Source of the DNA: Thiorhodovibrio winogradskyi
GTDB taxonomy: Bacteria > Pseudomonadota > Gammaproteobacteria > Chromatiales > Chromatiaceae
Length of the DNA stretch: 64,000 nucleotides
Direction: 5' to 3'
Assembly (NCBI RefSeq): GCF_036208045.1
Contig: NZ_CP121472.1
Span: forward strand, 1,623,531 to 1,687,530
This document shows, piece by piece, positions 29,009-61,946 of this stretch; the stretch's first letter is position 1, and every line of letters starts with the position of its first letter. The position numbers were made by a program, and so were the translations under genes. The notes under the pieces are model-generated. The model searched no databases and was not told where the DNA came from. It was given only the letters and a program-made list of their open reading frames with translations.

Positions 29009-29866
29009 TCAATGCACCGGCGGATCGGTGCGCGGAACCTGATCGACCGGAGCGACCGGCTCATCGGGCTTGCGCGGTGGCATCGCGTCCTCGGGAACCT
29101 CGTTGATCATCATCTCCGCTGTGTCGTAGCCTTCGAGATTGCACACAGAGACCGCGAGCTGTTCGCCATCCCAGCGCAGCTCGTTGAAGCTCGGTGGTGT
29201 TGAGCGCAGGCGCCGTGACAAGGTGCCAGCACCGATCATGCGCACCGCCCCCTGTTCCGTCTCCTCGGTGAGGTCGAAGGCATCATGGACATGACCCGAG
29301 AGCACGGCGAGCACTTCGCGCTTGGCCAGCTCGGTCAGTGCCTTCTGGCCGTGTCTGGTCAATGCGGTGCCCTGGGTGCCGGCTTCCCGTAGCGGGTGGT
29401 GGGCGGTTACCAGTGCGCGCGTCCCCTTGGGTAGCGCATCGAGCCGGGCGAGGCATCGCTCCAGCGCTGCCTCGGTCACCCAGCCTTTGGACCAGTTCGG
29501 GCGCGGCTGCCAGCGGGCGACGGTCTTGAGTGGCACGATCGCAAGTCCTGGCAGGTCGATCTCCACCTCGACCTTGTCGGCAATGGCTCGTATCCGCTTG
29601 TACGGGTCGAAGAAGCGTTGGATCGGATTGAAATAGGGCAGGTCGTGGTTGCCCACCTCGACCGTGACCGAGGCCTCCAAAGAGCGTATCCAGGCGCAAG
29701 CCGCGTCGAACTCGTGCTGTCTTGCGCGCATGGTCAGATCACCAGTGATGGCCACCGCATCGGGTTGCTTGTCGGCAATCTCTTGCTTCACCCAGTCCAG
29801 GGCGCGATTGTCCTCGAGCCCGAAATGGATGTCGCTCAGATGGAAGATTAGGTAGGGATCATTCAT
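29009..29866 (-). CDS. Metallophosphoesterase (calcineurin-like)
   Basis: A 285-residue cytoplasmic phosphoesterase. The ATG at the complement of 29864-29866 (MNDPYLIF) was preferred over a TTG-started extension to 29902. The two-metal signature is complete: LSDIHFG (D-x-H), ITGDL (G-D), VGNHDL (G-N-H-D), AHHPL (H) and SGHVHDA (G-H-x-H). Some members cleave cyclic nucleotides or phosphodiesters; the substrate here cannot be told. The last 30 residues are Pro-rich and atypical. It lies 116 nt from the RND gene on the same strand and could be co-transcribed with it. Confidence 0.9.
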   Translation of the reverse strand: MNDPYLIFHLSDIHFGLEDNRALDWVKQEIADKQPDAVAITGDLTMRARQHEFDAACAWIRSLEASVTVEVGNHDLPYFNPIQRFFDPYKRIRAIADKVEVEIDLPGLAIVPLKTVARWQPRPNWSKGWVTEAALERCLARLDALPKGTRALVTAHHPLREAGTQGTALTRHGQKALTELAKREVLAVLSGHVHDAFDLTEETEQGAVRMIGAGTLSRRLRSTPPSFNELRWDGEQLAVSVCNLEGYDTAEMMINEVPEDAMPPRKPDEPVAPVDQVPRTDPPVH

Positions 29867-29982
29867 TGGCAGAACTCTCAGAGGGAAGGACTTGCGGGGC
29901 AACTCTCGCGGGAGGAAGCGCTCGTTGGTGCGGAGCGCTCTTGGTCGGTGTCTTGTTGGTCGTCATGCATGCGGATTGATGA

Positions 29983-32900
29983 TCAGTGCGTTGCTGTCGC
30001 GGAGGCCTCGGACTCTTGCTTGGCCCCATGAAATGCCCAACCGGTGGCAATGCAGCCCAGCGGCACCACGATCAGCGTCAGCGGTACCGCAACGATGGGG
30101 CCGAACAGCAACGAGATTGCCATACCCTGGAAGATCGGGTCGAACAGGATCGCAAAGGCGCCGGCCATCATGGTCAGGTCCGTGACCCAGACCGGCCGCA
30201 GGCGAGTGCGGCCAGCCTCGACCACCGCATCGCGCACCGACAGGCCGCGGCGCACCGCATCCTGGGCAAAGTCCACCAGTAGGATGGAGTTACGCACCTC
30301 GATGCCGGCCAGCGCGATGAAGCCGATCATCGAGGTCGCGGTGAACTCGGCGCCGAGCAGCCAGTGGCCCGGAAGGATGCCGATCAGTGTCAGCGGGATC
30401 GGCGCCATGATCACCGCCGGTTGGATGAAGTTGCGAAACTCGGCCACCAGCAGAACGTAGATCAGCAGCAGTGCCGCGCCGAAGGCGATGCCGAGATCGC
30501 GGAAGGTTTTGTAGGTCACGGTCCACTCACCGGACCATTCGAAGGCGGTGGTGCCGGGCTTCGGTGGGCCGGTAAGGGTGCCGCGCGGCGCCTCAGTCCC
30601 ATCCGGCGCGACAGAGTCCTCGAGGGCTTGCTCGACCTGGAGCATCCCGTAGATCGGCGCCCCCAGGCGGCCCTCCATGCCAGCGGTGACGTATTCCACC
30701 AGTCTTAGATCCTTGTGATAGATCAGCTGGTCCGCCGGCACCTCGATGAAGCGCCCGAGCTCGGCGAGCGGCACCATGCGCCCCTCGCCGCTGCTGGCGG
30801 GGATCGGTAGCTCGCCGAGACGATGGAGCTGGGTGCGGGTGGCCAGCGGCATTTGGAGCTTGATCTCAACTGGCTCCAGCAAGCGCTCCTGGGCGATGTC
30901 GCCGAGGCTGTAGCCGCCCATCGCCATCGCCAGGTTGCGGCTGATGCTGTCGACATCGACGCCGTTGCGGCTCGCCTTCTCATTGTCAACCTGGAAGTGC
31001 CAACGACTGTGCGGCGCCTGCAGCCGGTTATCGACATCGACCACCCCGTCGGCGGCCGCGAACATCTCGGTCAGGTCCTCGGCGAAGCCGCGCCGTGCCC
31101 CGGGCGTGGGGCCATAGACCTCGGCCACCAGGGTCTGCAGTACTGGCGGGCCTGGCGGCATCTCGACTACGTTGATGTGGGCGTCATGCTCTTTCGCCAG
31201 CGGTGTGAGCTGCTCGCGGACGACCTGCGCGATGGCGTGGCTGCTGCGCTTGCGCTCGTCCTTGTCCAGCAGCCGTACCTGGATATCGGCTAGCCAGGGA
31301 TCCTGGCGCAGATAGTAATGCCGGACCAGGCCGTTGAAGTCGAACGGTGCCGCGGTGCCGATATAGGCCTGCAATGAGCGCACCTCAGGGATGCCGCGCA
31401 GCTGTTGTGCGAGCTGATGAGTGGCATTGGCGGTGGTCGGTAGCGAGCTCCCCTCGGGCAGGTCGATGACAACGTCGATCTCCCGCTTGTTGTCATAGGG
31501 CAGCATTTTCACCGTCACCGCTTTCAGCGGTAGCATCGCCACTGCTGCAATGAAGGCGACGATGATGGCAATCAGGAACAGCCAGCGGGTCTGTCGTCGC
31601 TCGATCAGCGGCTCGATCAGCGGTCGGTAGGCGCGGTCGATCCAGCCCTGCAGCCGGTGCTCGCGCTGTGCCGAGCGCTCCAAGACCGCGAGCTTCGGGC
31701 GCAGCCGGTAGGCGAGCCAGGGCGTGAAGACGAAGGCCGCGAACAGCGAGAACAGCATCGCCACCGAGCCCAGGATCGGAATCGGGCGCATGTAGGGACC
31801 CATCATGCCGGTGACGAAGCCCATCGGCAGCAGCGCCGCCAGCACGGTCAGAGTCGCGATAATGGTCGGATTGCCGACCTCGCCGACGGCGTCGAGGGCG
31901 ACGTCCTTGGCGGTCGCGCCCTTGGCGAGCCAGCGTCGGAAGATGTTCTCGACCACCACGGTGGCGTCATCGACCAGGATGCCGATCGAGAAGATCAACG
32001 CGAACAGGCTGACCCGATTGATGGAGAAGCCGAGTGCCCCGGCCGACCAGACCGTCAGCAGGATCACCACCGGGATCACCGCCAGCACAATCAGCGCCGG
32101 GCGCAGGCCGATGGCGATCAACGACAAGAGCGCGACGGCGGCCGTGGCGCCGACCAGCGACAGCAGCAGCTCGTTGACCTTGCGGTCGGCGGTCTCGCCA
32201 TAGTTTCGGGTGACCGCGACCTGCACCTGCTCCGGGATCATCGACCCCTTGAGCTGCTCGAGCCGCTTCAACAGGTCGTTGGTCAGGGTCACACCATTGG
32301 CGCGGGGCTGCTTGGCGATGGCGATGGTGACCGCGCCGGCAGCCTTGGCCGAGTCATCCGCCGGATAGCTCGGTCCGGTGTAGAAAAACACCGCATGGTC
32401 GGGATGCTCAGCGCCCGCATTGACGCTGGCCACGTCGCCGACGTAAACGGAGAGCCCGCCCTTGGTGTCGATGACCAGACGCTCGATCTCGCGGGCGCCC
32501 TCAAGGTCGTGGCCGGCCGAGACCGAACGGTGGGTTGCGCCTTGCTCGACGCTGCCGGTACCGCGCCCAGCATTGGCATTGGCGCCGCGGATGGTCTCGG
32601 CGAGCTGATCCAGACTGATCCCATAGCCTCGCAGCAGCTCCGGCTGCGGCTCAATGCTGATCTCGCGTTGGCGTCCGCCGACCACGAATCCGTTGCCGGT
32701 GTTCTCGACCTGCTTGAGCTCCTGCAACAGATGTAGGGCGAGCATTCGCAGGCGGGCATCGTCGATCCGGTCGGACCAAAGGGTCAGGGTCAACACCGGC
32801 ACGTCATCGATGGTCTTCGGCTGCACCAGCCATTCGGTCAGGTCTGGCGGTACCTGATTCAGGTTCGACTCGATGGTGTCGTGGACGCCGACGACGGCGG

Positions 32901-33354
32901 CGTCGATCGATGTGCCGACCTCGAAGCGCACCGTAATCAGTGCTTGCTCGCGGCGGCTGACCGAGTAGACGTGCTCGACATCGCTCAGCTCGCTCATCAG
33001 CCGTTCCAGCGGCTCCACGGCGAGGCGTGCGACCTGCCCGGACGAGGCGCCCGGATAGCGCAGCTTGATATCGACCATCGGCACTGAGATATCTGGATCC
33101 TCCTGCCGTGGGGTGGTCAGCAGGCCGAGGATGCCGATCCCCAGCGTCGTCAGCAGCAGCAAGGGCGTCAGTGGCGAGTCGATGAAGTAGGCTGCGATCT
33201 GTCCGGCGATGCCACGGCCCTTGCCGGCCCCATCCGAAAGCGCATCCGAGCGCCTATCGCGGCGCTCATCTGCACTGTCATTCAGCGCCGCAGTGTTTGG
33301 AGCGCCGTCTGACAAGGTGTTGGGACCGGTATCGACAGGGTCGTGGTTGGACAT
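29983..33354 (-). CDS. RND family efflux permease
   Basis: A 1,123-residue inner-membrane pump component of the HAE/AcrB superfamily, driven by proton flow. The start was set at MSNHDPVD (complement of 33352-33354); the longer frame to 33456 has an unlikely leader. A hydrophilic N-terminal tail of about 55 residues precedes TM1 (FIDSPLTPLLLLTTLGIGIL), followed by the porter domain (LRYPGASSGQVARLAVEPLE). The TM4 proton relay is ILVDDATVVVENIFRRW. The second half carries TM7-TM12 with GIEVRNSILLVDFAQDAVRR and RTRLRPVWVTDLTMMAGAFA. No membrane-fusion-protein gene lies on either side, so it would need a partner encoded elsewhere. The substrate cannot be told. Confidence 0.9.
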   Translation of the reverse strand: MSNHDPVDTGPNTLSDGAPNTAALNDSADERRDRRSDALSDGAGKGRGIAGQIAAYFIDSPLTPLLLLTTLGIGILGLLTTPRQEDPDISVPMVDIKLRYPGASSGQVARLAVEPLERLMSELSDVEHVYSVSRREQALITVRFEVGTSIDAAVVGVHDTIESNLNQVPPDLTEWLVQPKTIDDVPVLTLTLWSDRIDDARLRMLALHLLQELKQVENTGNGFVVGGRQREISIEPQPELLRGYGISLDQLAETIRGANANAGRGTGSVEQGATHRSVSAGHDLEGAREIERLVIDTKGGLSVYVGDVASVNAGAEHPDHAVFFYTGPSYPADDSAKAAGAVTIAIAKQPRANGVTLTNDLLKRLEQLKGSMIPEQVQVAVTRNYGETADRKVNELLLSLVGATAAVALLSLIAIGLRPALIVLAVIPVVILLTVWSAGALGFSINRVSLFALIFSIGILVDDATVVVENIFRRWLAKGATAKDVALDAVGEVGNPTIIATLTVLAALLPMGFVTGMMGPYMRPIPILGSVAMLFSLFAAFVFTPWLAYRLRPKLAVLERSAQREHRLQGWIDRAYRPLIEPLIERRQTRWLFLIAIIVAFIAAVAMLPLKAVTVKMLPYDNKREIDVVIDLPEGSSLPTTANATHQLAQQLRGIPEVRSLQAYIGTAAPFDFNGLVRHYYLRQDPWLADIQVRLLDKDERKRSSHAIAQVVREQLTPLAKEHDAHINVVEMPPGPPVLQTLVAEVYGPTPGARRGFAEDLTEMFAAADGVVDVDNRLQAPHSRWHFQVDNEKASRNGVDVDSISRNLAMAMGGYSLGDIAQERLLEPVEIKLQMPLATRTQLHRLGELPIPASSGEGRMVPLAELGRFIEVPADQLIYHKDLRLVEYVTAGMEGRLGAPIYGMLQVEQALEDSVAPDGTEAPRGTLTGPPKPGTTAFEWSGEWTVTYKTFRDLGIAFGAALLLIYVLLVAEFRNFIQPAVIMAPIPLTLIGILPGHWLLGAEFTATSMIGFIALAGIEVRNSILLVDFAQDAVRRGLSVRDAVVEAGRTRLRPVWVTDLTMMAGAFAILFDPIFQGMAISLLFGPIVAVPLTLIVVPLGCIATGWAFHGAKQESEASATATH

Positions 33355-33734
33355 CGGCAAACGAAGTGCTAAGCGGCGAATAAGGAACGGGGGAGAAGGA
33401 CAAGCTGGCTCCTTTGCGCCAAGCAAATTGAGTACTAGTTGCTTTGATTGGGCCATCGGCCGTTGCCGCGGGTTAAATGGTGTGATCTCGATGGCGGCAT
33501 TGACCCACGACAGCGTCCGCGATCGGCCTTAAACGGGTGATTTGAGCCGCTGGTGGTGGCTATGCCCCAGCGGCTCAAGAACAACGCGGTTACCCTCGGG
33601 TGCCACGAGTGCTCAAATGCGCCCGTCGCATCTCTAGCGGTATCTCCACCGAGCCCTCTGCCTGTGCGCACAGCCCAGAGCAGGCACCTAAGTCATCTAG
33701 ACAGGTGGCACATTCACTGCATCTGGCACAAGCG
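33355..33734. other. Gene-free spacer
   Basis: No gene recognised between the divergent RND gene and the YSC84 remnant. It probably holds the RND promoter, but no clear element stands out. Confidence 0.4.
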
Positions 33735-34134
33735 ATGAGTCTGCGACTCGCCCGCGAACGAGGCGCGCATCGCCAGATTGGTGCCGCGGCGGGCGCCGAG
33801 GCTGGAGAGATTGCCTTCATGATCATGTCGGGCGATCTTGTGGAGAGCTTTGGCGAGAGGCACAATTTCGCGCTCAACTCGGACACCGGCTACACCCTTG
33901 TTGATGACTCTGAGCGCACGCAAACCTCGATCGGCAAGGGCACCGATATCGCCGTCTGGTCCGCGACCGAGGGGCCGTTATGGCGATTTCGCCGCCAGTG
34001 TCTCGGATATCTTCAGGGATGAGGATGCGAACAGGGCCTATTACGGACGTGAGGTGACGGCGGCCGAGATCATCAAAGGCGAGGTCGAGGATCCGATGTC
34101 GCCAAGCCCTCTGCTTAGTTCTGAGATGCCCTGA
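33735..34134 (+). pseudogene. YSC84/SYLF lipid-binding-domain protein, frameshifted remnant
   Basis: The first frame, from ATG 33735, gives EIAFMIMSGDLVESFGE and SIGKGTDIAVWSATEG, and ends a few codons later. One frame away, from about 33975, the sequence continues as YGDFAASVSDIFRDEDANRA and YYGREVTAAEIIKG, ending at TGA 34132-34134. Joined, they match the C-terminal half of YSC84/SYLF proteins, secreted or periplasmic lipid-binding proteins (compare D-x-x-A-N-x-x-Y-Y-G). The N-terminal half and any signal peptide are missing. So the gene is both truncated and frameshifted. Confidence 0.65.
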
Positions 34135-34260
34135 TCACCGGGCCAACAACCGAGCGCTGAAAAACGATAGTTTGAATTGCTGGGAAGCTTGCAGGGTTGG
34201 CATGGGGCCTGGGTGGGTCGTTTATACTGAGCGCCACGACAACCCGCCGAGCGATGATCC

Positions 34261-35808
34261 ATGCCACAAGCCCATACGGCCACTGAAATCCGCGCCGATG
34301 ACCTGATTACCAGCGTTGCCGATGCGCTCCAATATATCTCGTATTACCACCCACCGGATTATCTGCATGCCCTGCATCAGGCCTATCTGCGCGAGGACTC
34401 GCCACAGGCCAAGGATGCCATGGCGCAGTTGCTGGTCAACTCGCGCCTGTGCGCACTTGGGCAGCGGCCCATCTGCCAGGACACCGGAATGGTGGTGGTC
34501 ATGGTCAAGGTCGGCATGCGGGTGCGCTGGGACCGGGATGTCAGCCTGCAAGCCCTGATCGACGAGGGCGTGCGCCGCGCCTATCAGCATCCGGATAATC
34601 CGCTGCGTGCCTCCATGGTGTCGCCGCCGATCGGCCAGCGCAAGAACACCGGCGACAACACCCCGGCGGTGGTGCATGTCGAGTTGGTGCCGGGTGACAC
34701 TGTTGATGTGCGGCTGGCGGCGAAGGGCGGCGGCTCGGAGAACAAAGCACGGTTCGCCATTCTCAACCCAAGCGACAGCCTGGTTGACTGGGTGCTCGAG
34801 ACAGTCCCCAAGCTTGGCGCCGGTTGGTGTCCACCCGGGATGCTCGGCATTGGCATCGGCGGCTCGGCCGAGAAGGCCATGTTGTTGGCCAAGGAGGCAC
34901 TGCTCGAGGACATTGATCTGCACGAGTTGCGCGAACGCGGCCCGGCGAATGACATCGAGCGGCTGCGCCTGGAGTTGTACGAAAAGATCAACGCCCTGGG
35001 CATCGGCGCCCAGGGACTGGGCGGGCTGACCACTGTGCTGGATGTGAAAATTCGTACCTTTCCGACCCATGCCGCCTCGCTGCCGGTGGCGCTGATTCCC
35101 AACTGCGCGGCCACCCGGCATCTGCATTTCACCCTCGATGGCTCGGGACCGGCTAACTTCCAGCCACCACGGCTTGAGGACTGGCCCGCCATCGACTGGG
35201 ACCCGAGCGCCGGCGCGCGGCGGGTCGATCTCGACACCATCACCCGCGACCAGGTTCGGCAATGGCGCGCCGGTGAGCGCCTGCTGCTGTCCGGGCGGGT
35301 GCTGACCGGGCGCGATGCCGCGCACAAGCGTATGCTCGAGCTGCTCGAACGCGGCGAGCCGCTACCGCCGGGCGTGGACCTGACCGACCGCTTCATCTAT
35401 TACGTCGGTCCGGTCGACCCCGTGCGCGATGAGGTCGTCGGCCCGGCCGGCCCCACCACATCCACCCGCATGGACAAATTCACCCCGCGACTGCTAGCCC
35501 GGACTGGGCTGCTTGGCATGATCGGCAAGGCCGAACGCGGTCCAACCGCCATCGCCGCCATCAAGGAGCATGGCGCAGTCTACCTCATGGCCGTCGGCGG
35601 CGCGGCCTATCTGGTCGCCAAGGCCATCCGCCACTCACGGCTGGTGGCCTTCGAAGATCTGGGCATGGAAGCCATGCGCGAGTTTGAACTCAAAGACATG
35701 CCCGTGATAGTCGCCGTCGACAGTGGCGGCGAGGCCATCCACAAAAGCGGCCCGCGCGCCTGGCAGGCACATATCGCTGGAGTGCCGGTGCGGGTTGAGG
35801 GTGCTTAA
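34261..35808 (+). CDS. Class I fumarate hydratase
   Basis: Class I (iron-sulfur) fumarase interconverts fumarate and malate in the TCA cycle. The 515-residue protein has the N-terminal catalytic domain (PICQDTGMVVVMVKVGMRVR, GGGSENKARFAILNP, KLGAGWCPPGMLGIGIGGSA, NCAATRHLHF) and the C-terminal swivel domain (GPTTSTRMDKFTPRLL, AVGGAAYLVAKAIRHSRLVA). The Cys of ICQDTG, PNCAATRH and GWCPPG are the expected 4Fe-4S ligands. Length and order match FumA/FumB rather than the two-subunit form. ATG 34261 is preceded by a weak binding site. It is the only central-metabolism gene beside the giant-protein cluster and is probably unrelated to it. Confidence 0.95.
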   Translation: MPQAHTATEIRADDLITSVADALQYISYYHPPDYLHALHQAYLREDSPQAKDAMAQLLVNSRLCALGQRPICQDTGMVVVMVKVGMRVRWDRDVSLQALIDEGVRRAYQHPDNPLRASMVSPPIGQRKNTGDNTPAVVHVELVPGDTVDVRLAAKGGGSENKARFAILNPSDSLVDWVLETVPKLGAGWCPPGMLGIGIGGSAEKAMLLAKEALLEDIDLHELRERGPANDIERLRLELYEKINALGIGAQGLGGLTTVLDVKIRTFPTHAASLPVALIPNCAATRHLHFTLDGSGPANFQPPRLEDWPAIDWDPSAGARRVDLDTITRDQVRQWRAGERLLLSGRVLTGRDAAHKRMLELLERGEPLPPGVDLTDRFIYYVGPVDPVRDEVVGPAGPTTSTRMDKFTPRLLARTGLLGMIGKAERGPTAIAAIKEHGAVYLMAVGGAAYLVAKAIRHSRLVAFEDLGMEAMREFELKDMPVIVAVDSGGEAIHKSGPRAWQAHIAGVPVRVEGA

Positions 35809-35899
35809 CCGTGCCGTACCCGTGCGCTCTTATTGACTGTGTATTCGCTTACAAATAGCGTGGCCACCTTTTGGTGCCGCTGCTAACACATGCAAGTTT

Positions 35900-35931
35900 T
35901 TGTATTGTGTGATGTTAGTTTGCGATAGAAT
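35900..35931 (+). promoter_or_regulatory. Possible promoter of the giant-protein operon
   Basis: The 169-nt gap before the TolC gene is distinctly AT-rich compared with its surroundings. A TAGAAT (35926-35931) could serve as a -10 box, with TTGTAT (35900-35905) or TTGTGT (35905-35910) as -35; spacing is 20 or 15 nt, neither ideal. The start codon lies 46 nt downstream. This is the only good place for an operon promoter. Confidence 0.25.
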
Positions 35932-35977
35932 AAAAGGTTGATTTGTATCCCTAAGTAACCAGTCAAATGGAACTTGT

Positions 35978-37525
35978 ATGAAGGCTGTATCCACGTCGCT
36001 GGGCTCCTCAGCTCTTTTATTTATTGCTCTTTTGGTCACCAGCGGCTGCGCTGTGAAACCCGTCGCCTTCACCGAGGACGAGTACCGCGCCATCATCGGG
36101 GCGGATCGCGCCGCCTGGCTTGGCGGGATGGAAGCCGTCTCCGGGGCGATCTGCCTGGATGAGGCCATCGCCCGCGCGCTCAAATACAACCTCGACCACC
36201 GCGTGCGCCTGTTGGAGCTGGCCCTTTCGGCGGCCCAACTCGACGCCGGCCAGTTCGACATGCTGCCCCAGCTCCTTGCCAACGCGGGCTACAACTGGCG
36301 CAACAAAGACCTCATCCGTAACTCCACCGACTCGGTCACTGGCGAGCCCTCGCTGGCCAATCCCTTCATTTCCTCCGAGCGCGACACCTTCACCGCCGAT
36401 TTGGGCCTGAGCTGGAGCTTGCTCGACTTCGGCCTCGGCTACTACAACGCCAAGCAGAACGCCGACCGACTGCTGGTGGCCAACGAGCGTCGCCGCAAGG
36501 CCATGCACACGCTCATCCAGAACGTCACCACCACCTACTGGCGTGCCCTGGCCGGGCAGCAACTCAGGGCGCAAGTCAGTCAGACCATCCGCGAGGCCGA
36601 AAGCGCCCTGGCCGACTCGCGCGAGATCCTGCGATCCAAGCTCCAGGATCCCGAGGAGGCACTGCGCTATCAACGCAACCTCCTGGAAAACCTACGCCTG
36701 CTCGAGAACGTCGACCGGGAACTCGCACTCGCCGCCATTGATCTAAATACCTTGCTCGGCCTGCCACCTGGTAGCGAGATCCAGCTGGTGGAACCCAAGC
36801 GCAGCGACCTGCGCCCCGTCTCCCTGGCAATGGAAAAGCTCGAGGAAATTGCCCTGGCGAACAACGCCGACCTTAAGGAAAAAAGCTACAACGCGCGCAT
36901 CGCCGCGCAAGAGACGCGCAAGACCCTGCTGAAAATGGTGCCGGGGCTCAAGTTCAACTACGGGACCAACTATGACAGCGACAGCTATTTGATCAACAAG
37001 GAATGGAACCAGGCCAGCCTGACCGCCAGTTACAATCTGTTCAATATCCTCGCTACCCCGGCGCGCAAACGCGTGAGCGATTTTGAACGAAAAGTGGCCG
37101 ATTCCGAACGCATGGCCGTGCAGGTGGCGGTGCTCTCGCAACTCCATCTGGCGAAAAATCAATATCACGATGCGATACGGCAATATCGCCGCGCCGAGTC
37201 CATCTTCCAGGTCGACAGCCGCCTGAGCAAATTGGCCATCGGCGAGGAGCAAACCGAGATGGGCGCGCCGCTCGAGCGCATCTCAAGAGAGGTCACCCAA
37301 ATCTTAAGCTCCGTGCGCATGTATCAGTCCATGGCCAGAGTGAACGAGGCCTCCGGGCGTATTCAGGCAACCATGGGGCTGGAACCACAAATCGGCAGGG
37401 TGGATGAAACCATTCTGGCCGACCTCAGACGCCAGGTTTCGCGCAGTTATGAACAACTCCCTGTTGGAATTTTGCACCAATGGAACTGTCCGATCGACCC
37501 ACCCGTCCAGGTGCGCGCGCCCTAG
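35978..37525 (+). CDS. TolC family outer-membrane channel, probable lipoprotein
   Basis: A 515-residue outer-membrane efflux/export channel subunit, active as a trimer. ATG 35978 follows GGAA at 35969-35972. The N-terminus is a signal sequence ending in VTSGC, a probable lipobox (Cys 24). Two OEP repeats follow: the first around 60-265 (ICLDEAIARALKYNLDHRVR, LSWSLLDFGLGYYNAKQNAD, VTTTYWRALAGQQLRAQ) and the second around 280-480 (LKEKSYNARIAAQETRKTLL, NFDS-like NYDSDSYLINKEWNQASLTA, ASYNLFNILATPARKR). It is the first gene of a row of five with one orientation. It probably supplies the outer-membrane step for exporting the giant protein, as LapE does for LapA. No defects are seen. Confidence 0.9.
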   Translation: MKAVSTSLGSSALLFIALLVTSGCAVKPVAFTEDEYRAIIGADRAAWLGGMEAVSGAICLDEAIARALKYNLDHRVRLLELALSAAQLDAGQFDMLPQLLANAGYNWRNKDLIRNSTDSVTGEPSLANPFISSERDTFTADLGLSWSLLDFGLGYYNAKQNADRLLVANERRRKAMHTLIQNVTTTYWRALAGQQLRAQVSQTIREAESALADSREILRSKLQDPEEALRYQRNLLENLRLLENVDRELALAAIDLNTLLGLPPGSEIQLVEPKRSDLRPVSLAMEKLEEIALANNADLKEKSYNARIAAQETRKTLLKMVPGLKFNYGTNYDSDSYLINKEWNQASLTASYNLFNILATPARKRVSDFERKVADSERMAVQVAVLSQLHLAKNQYHDAIRQYRRAESIFQVDSRLSKLAIGEEQTEMGAPLERISREVTQILSSVRMYQSMARVNEASGRIQATMGLEPQIGRVDETILADLRRQVSRSYEQLPVGILHQWNCPIDPPVQVRAP

Positions 37526-37549
37526 TACACAGATTCTACCCCGCTAACC

Positions 37550-38425
37550 ATGCCCATACCCTTGCCAATGTGCCTGTCCAGTCCAGCGCGCTTGCACACT
37601 CTGGCACCTCCCTGGCTCTGGGCAGCCCTATTGGACTCCAGGTTTGCCACCAGGCTGGCCCCAATACTCGGCCTGGTACTGGCCCCGGCGATCAGCCTCA
37701 TTGCCCTGGCTGCCGACCAGCCGCTTGAAACGCGCGCTCAACTCAGCTCGCAACAAGGCGTCGTGCTCTCCGCCGAGATGGCCGGGCGCGTCAATCACAT
37801 CCCGCTCAAAGACGGCGACACCTTTGAGCAAGGCCAACGGCTACTGGAATTTGACTGTAGTCTGCAAGATGCCCAACTCGCCAAGGCACAGGCCCAACTG
37901 CGCGCTGCCGAAAATACCCTGCAAGGGCAGCAACGTCTGGTCAAACTCAACGCCGTTGGCCTGGTCGACCTGCGCAACAGCGAGGCCGAGGTACAACAGG
38001 CCAAAGCCGATGTCACCTACCTGCAAGTCCTCATGGAGCGCTGCCAGATCAATGCGCCCTACAATGGCCGGGTCATCCGCTACGCCGTGCGCGAGCACCA
38101 GAGCGTCAAAGCCAATCAAGAACTGATCGAAATTATCGACGACAGCATCCTGTCGCTCGACTTCATCGTGCCATCACCCTGGCTGACCTGGCTCACCCCG
38201 GGCTACCGCTTCGAAGTCCACATCGAAGACACCAACAAAACCTACCCCATGAAGCTCCTGCGCACCGCCGCGCGGGTCGACCCCATCAGCCAAACCGTTC
38301 GCGCACTCGCGGAGGTAGACGGGAACTTCCCCGAACTCCTCCCCGGCATGAGCGGCACCGTTATTCTTCAGTCGCCTGAACACACCCAGGCTGACACATC
38401 AACTGCGCCTCGCGCCAGAGACTGA
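37550..38425 (+). CDS. HlyD-type periplasmic adaptor subunit
   Basis: A 291-residue membrane-fusion/adaptor protein. ATG 37550 is 24 nt after the tolC stop with no clear binding site. The N-terminus has a hydrophobic stretch (about 38-54) ending in ALAA before DQP, possibly cleaved. The biotinyl-lipoyl-like half-motifs are [20 protein letters not shown] (about 75-94) and [20 protein letters not shown] (about 163-182), with a helical hairpin between ([20 protein letters not shown]). The C-terminal beta-barrel contains [18 protein letters not shown] and GMSGTVIL. It is shorter than typical HlyD and closest to RND/small efflux-type adaptors. Its stop is one base before the giant gene's ATG, suggesting translational coupling. 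Confidence 0.88.
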   Translation: MPIPLPMCLSSPARLHTLAPPWLWAALLDSRFATRLAPILGLVLAPAISLIALAADQPLETRAQLSSQQGVVLSAEMAGRVNHIPLKDGDTFEQGQRLLEFDCSLQDAQLAKAQAQLRAAENTLQGQQRLVKLNAVGLVDLRNSEAEVQQAKADVTYLQVLMERCQINAPYNGRVIRYAVREHQSVKANQELIEIIDDSILSLDFIVPSPWLTWLTPGYRFEVHIEDTNKTYPMKLLRTAARVDPISQTVRALAEVDGNFPELLPGMSGTVILQSPEHTQADTSTAPRARD

Positions 38426-38426
38426 T

Positions 38427-61945
<23,519 letters not shown>

Positions 61946-61946
<1 letters not shown>

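Noticed and set aside
31657-32736. A 359-codon plus-strand frame opposite the RND gene
   Set aside because: Composition is Arg/Asp/Gln-rich and antisense to a conserved pump; no domain is recognisable.
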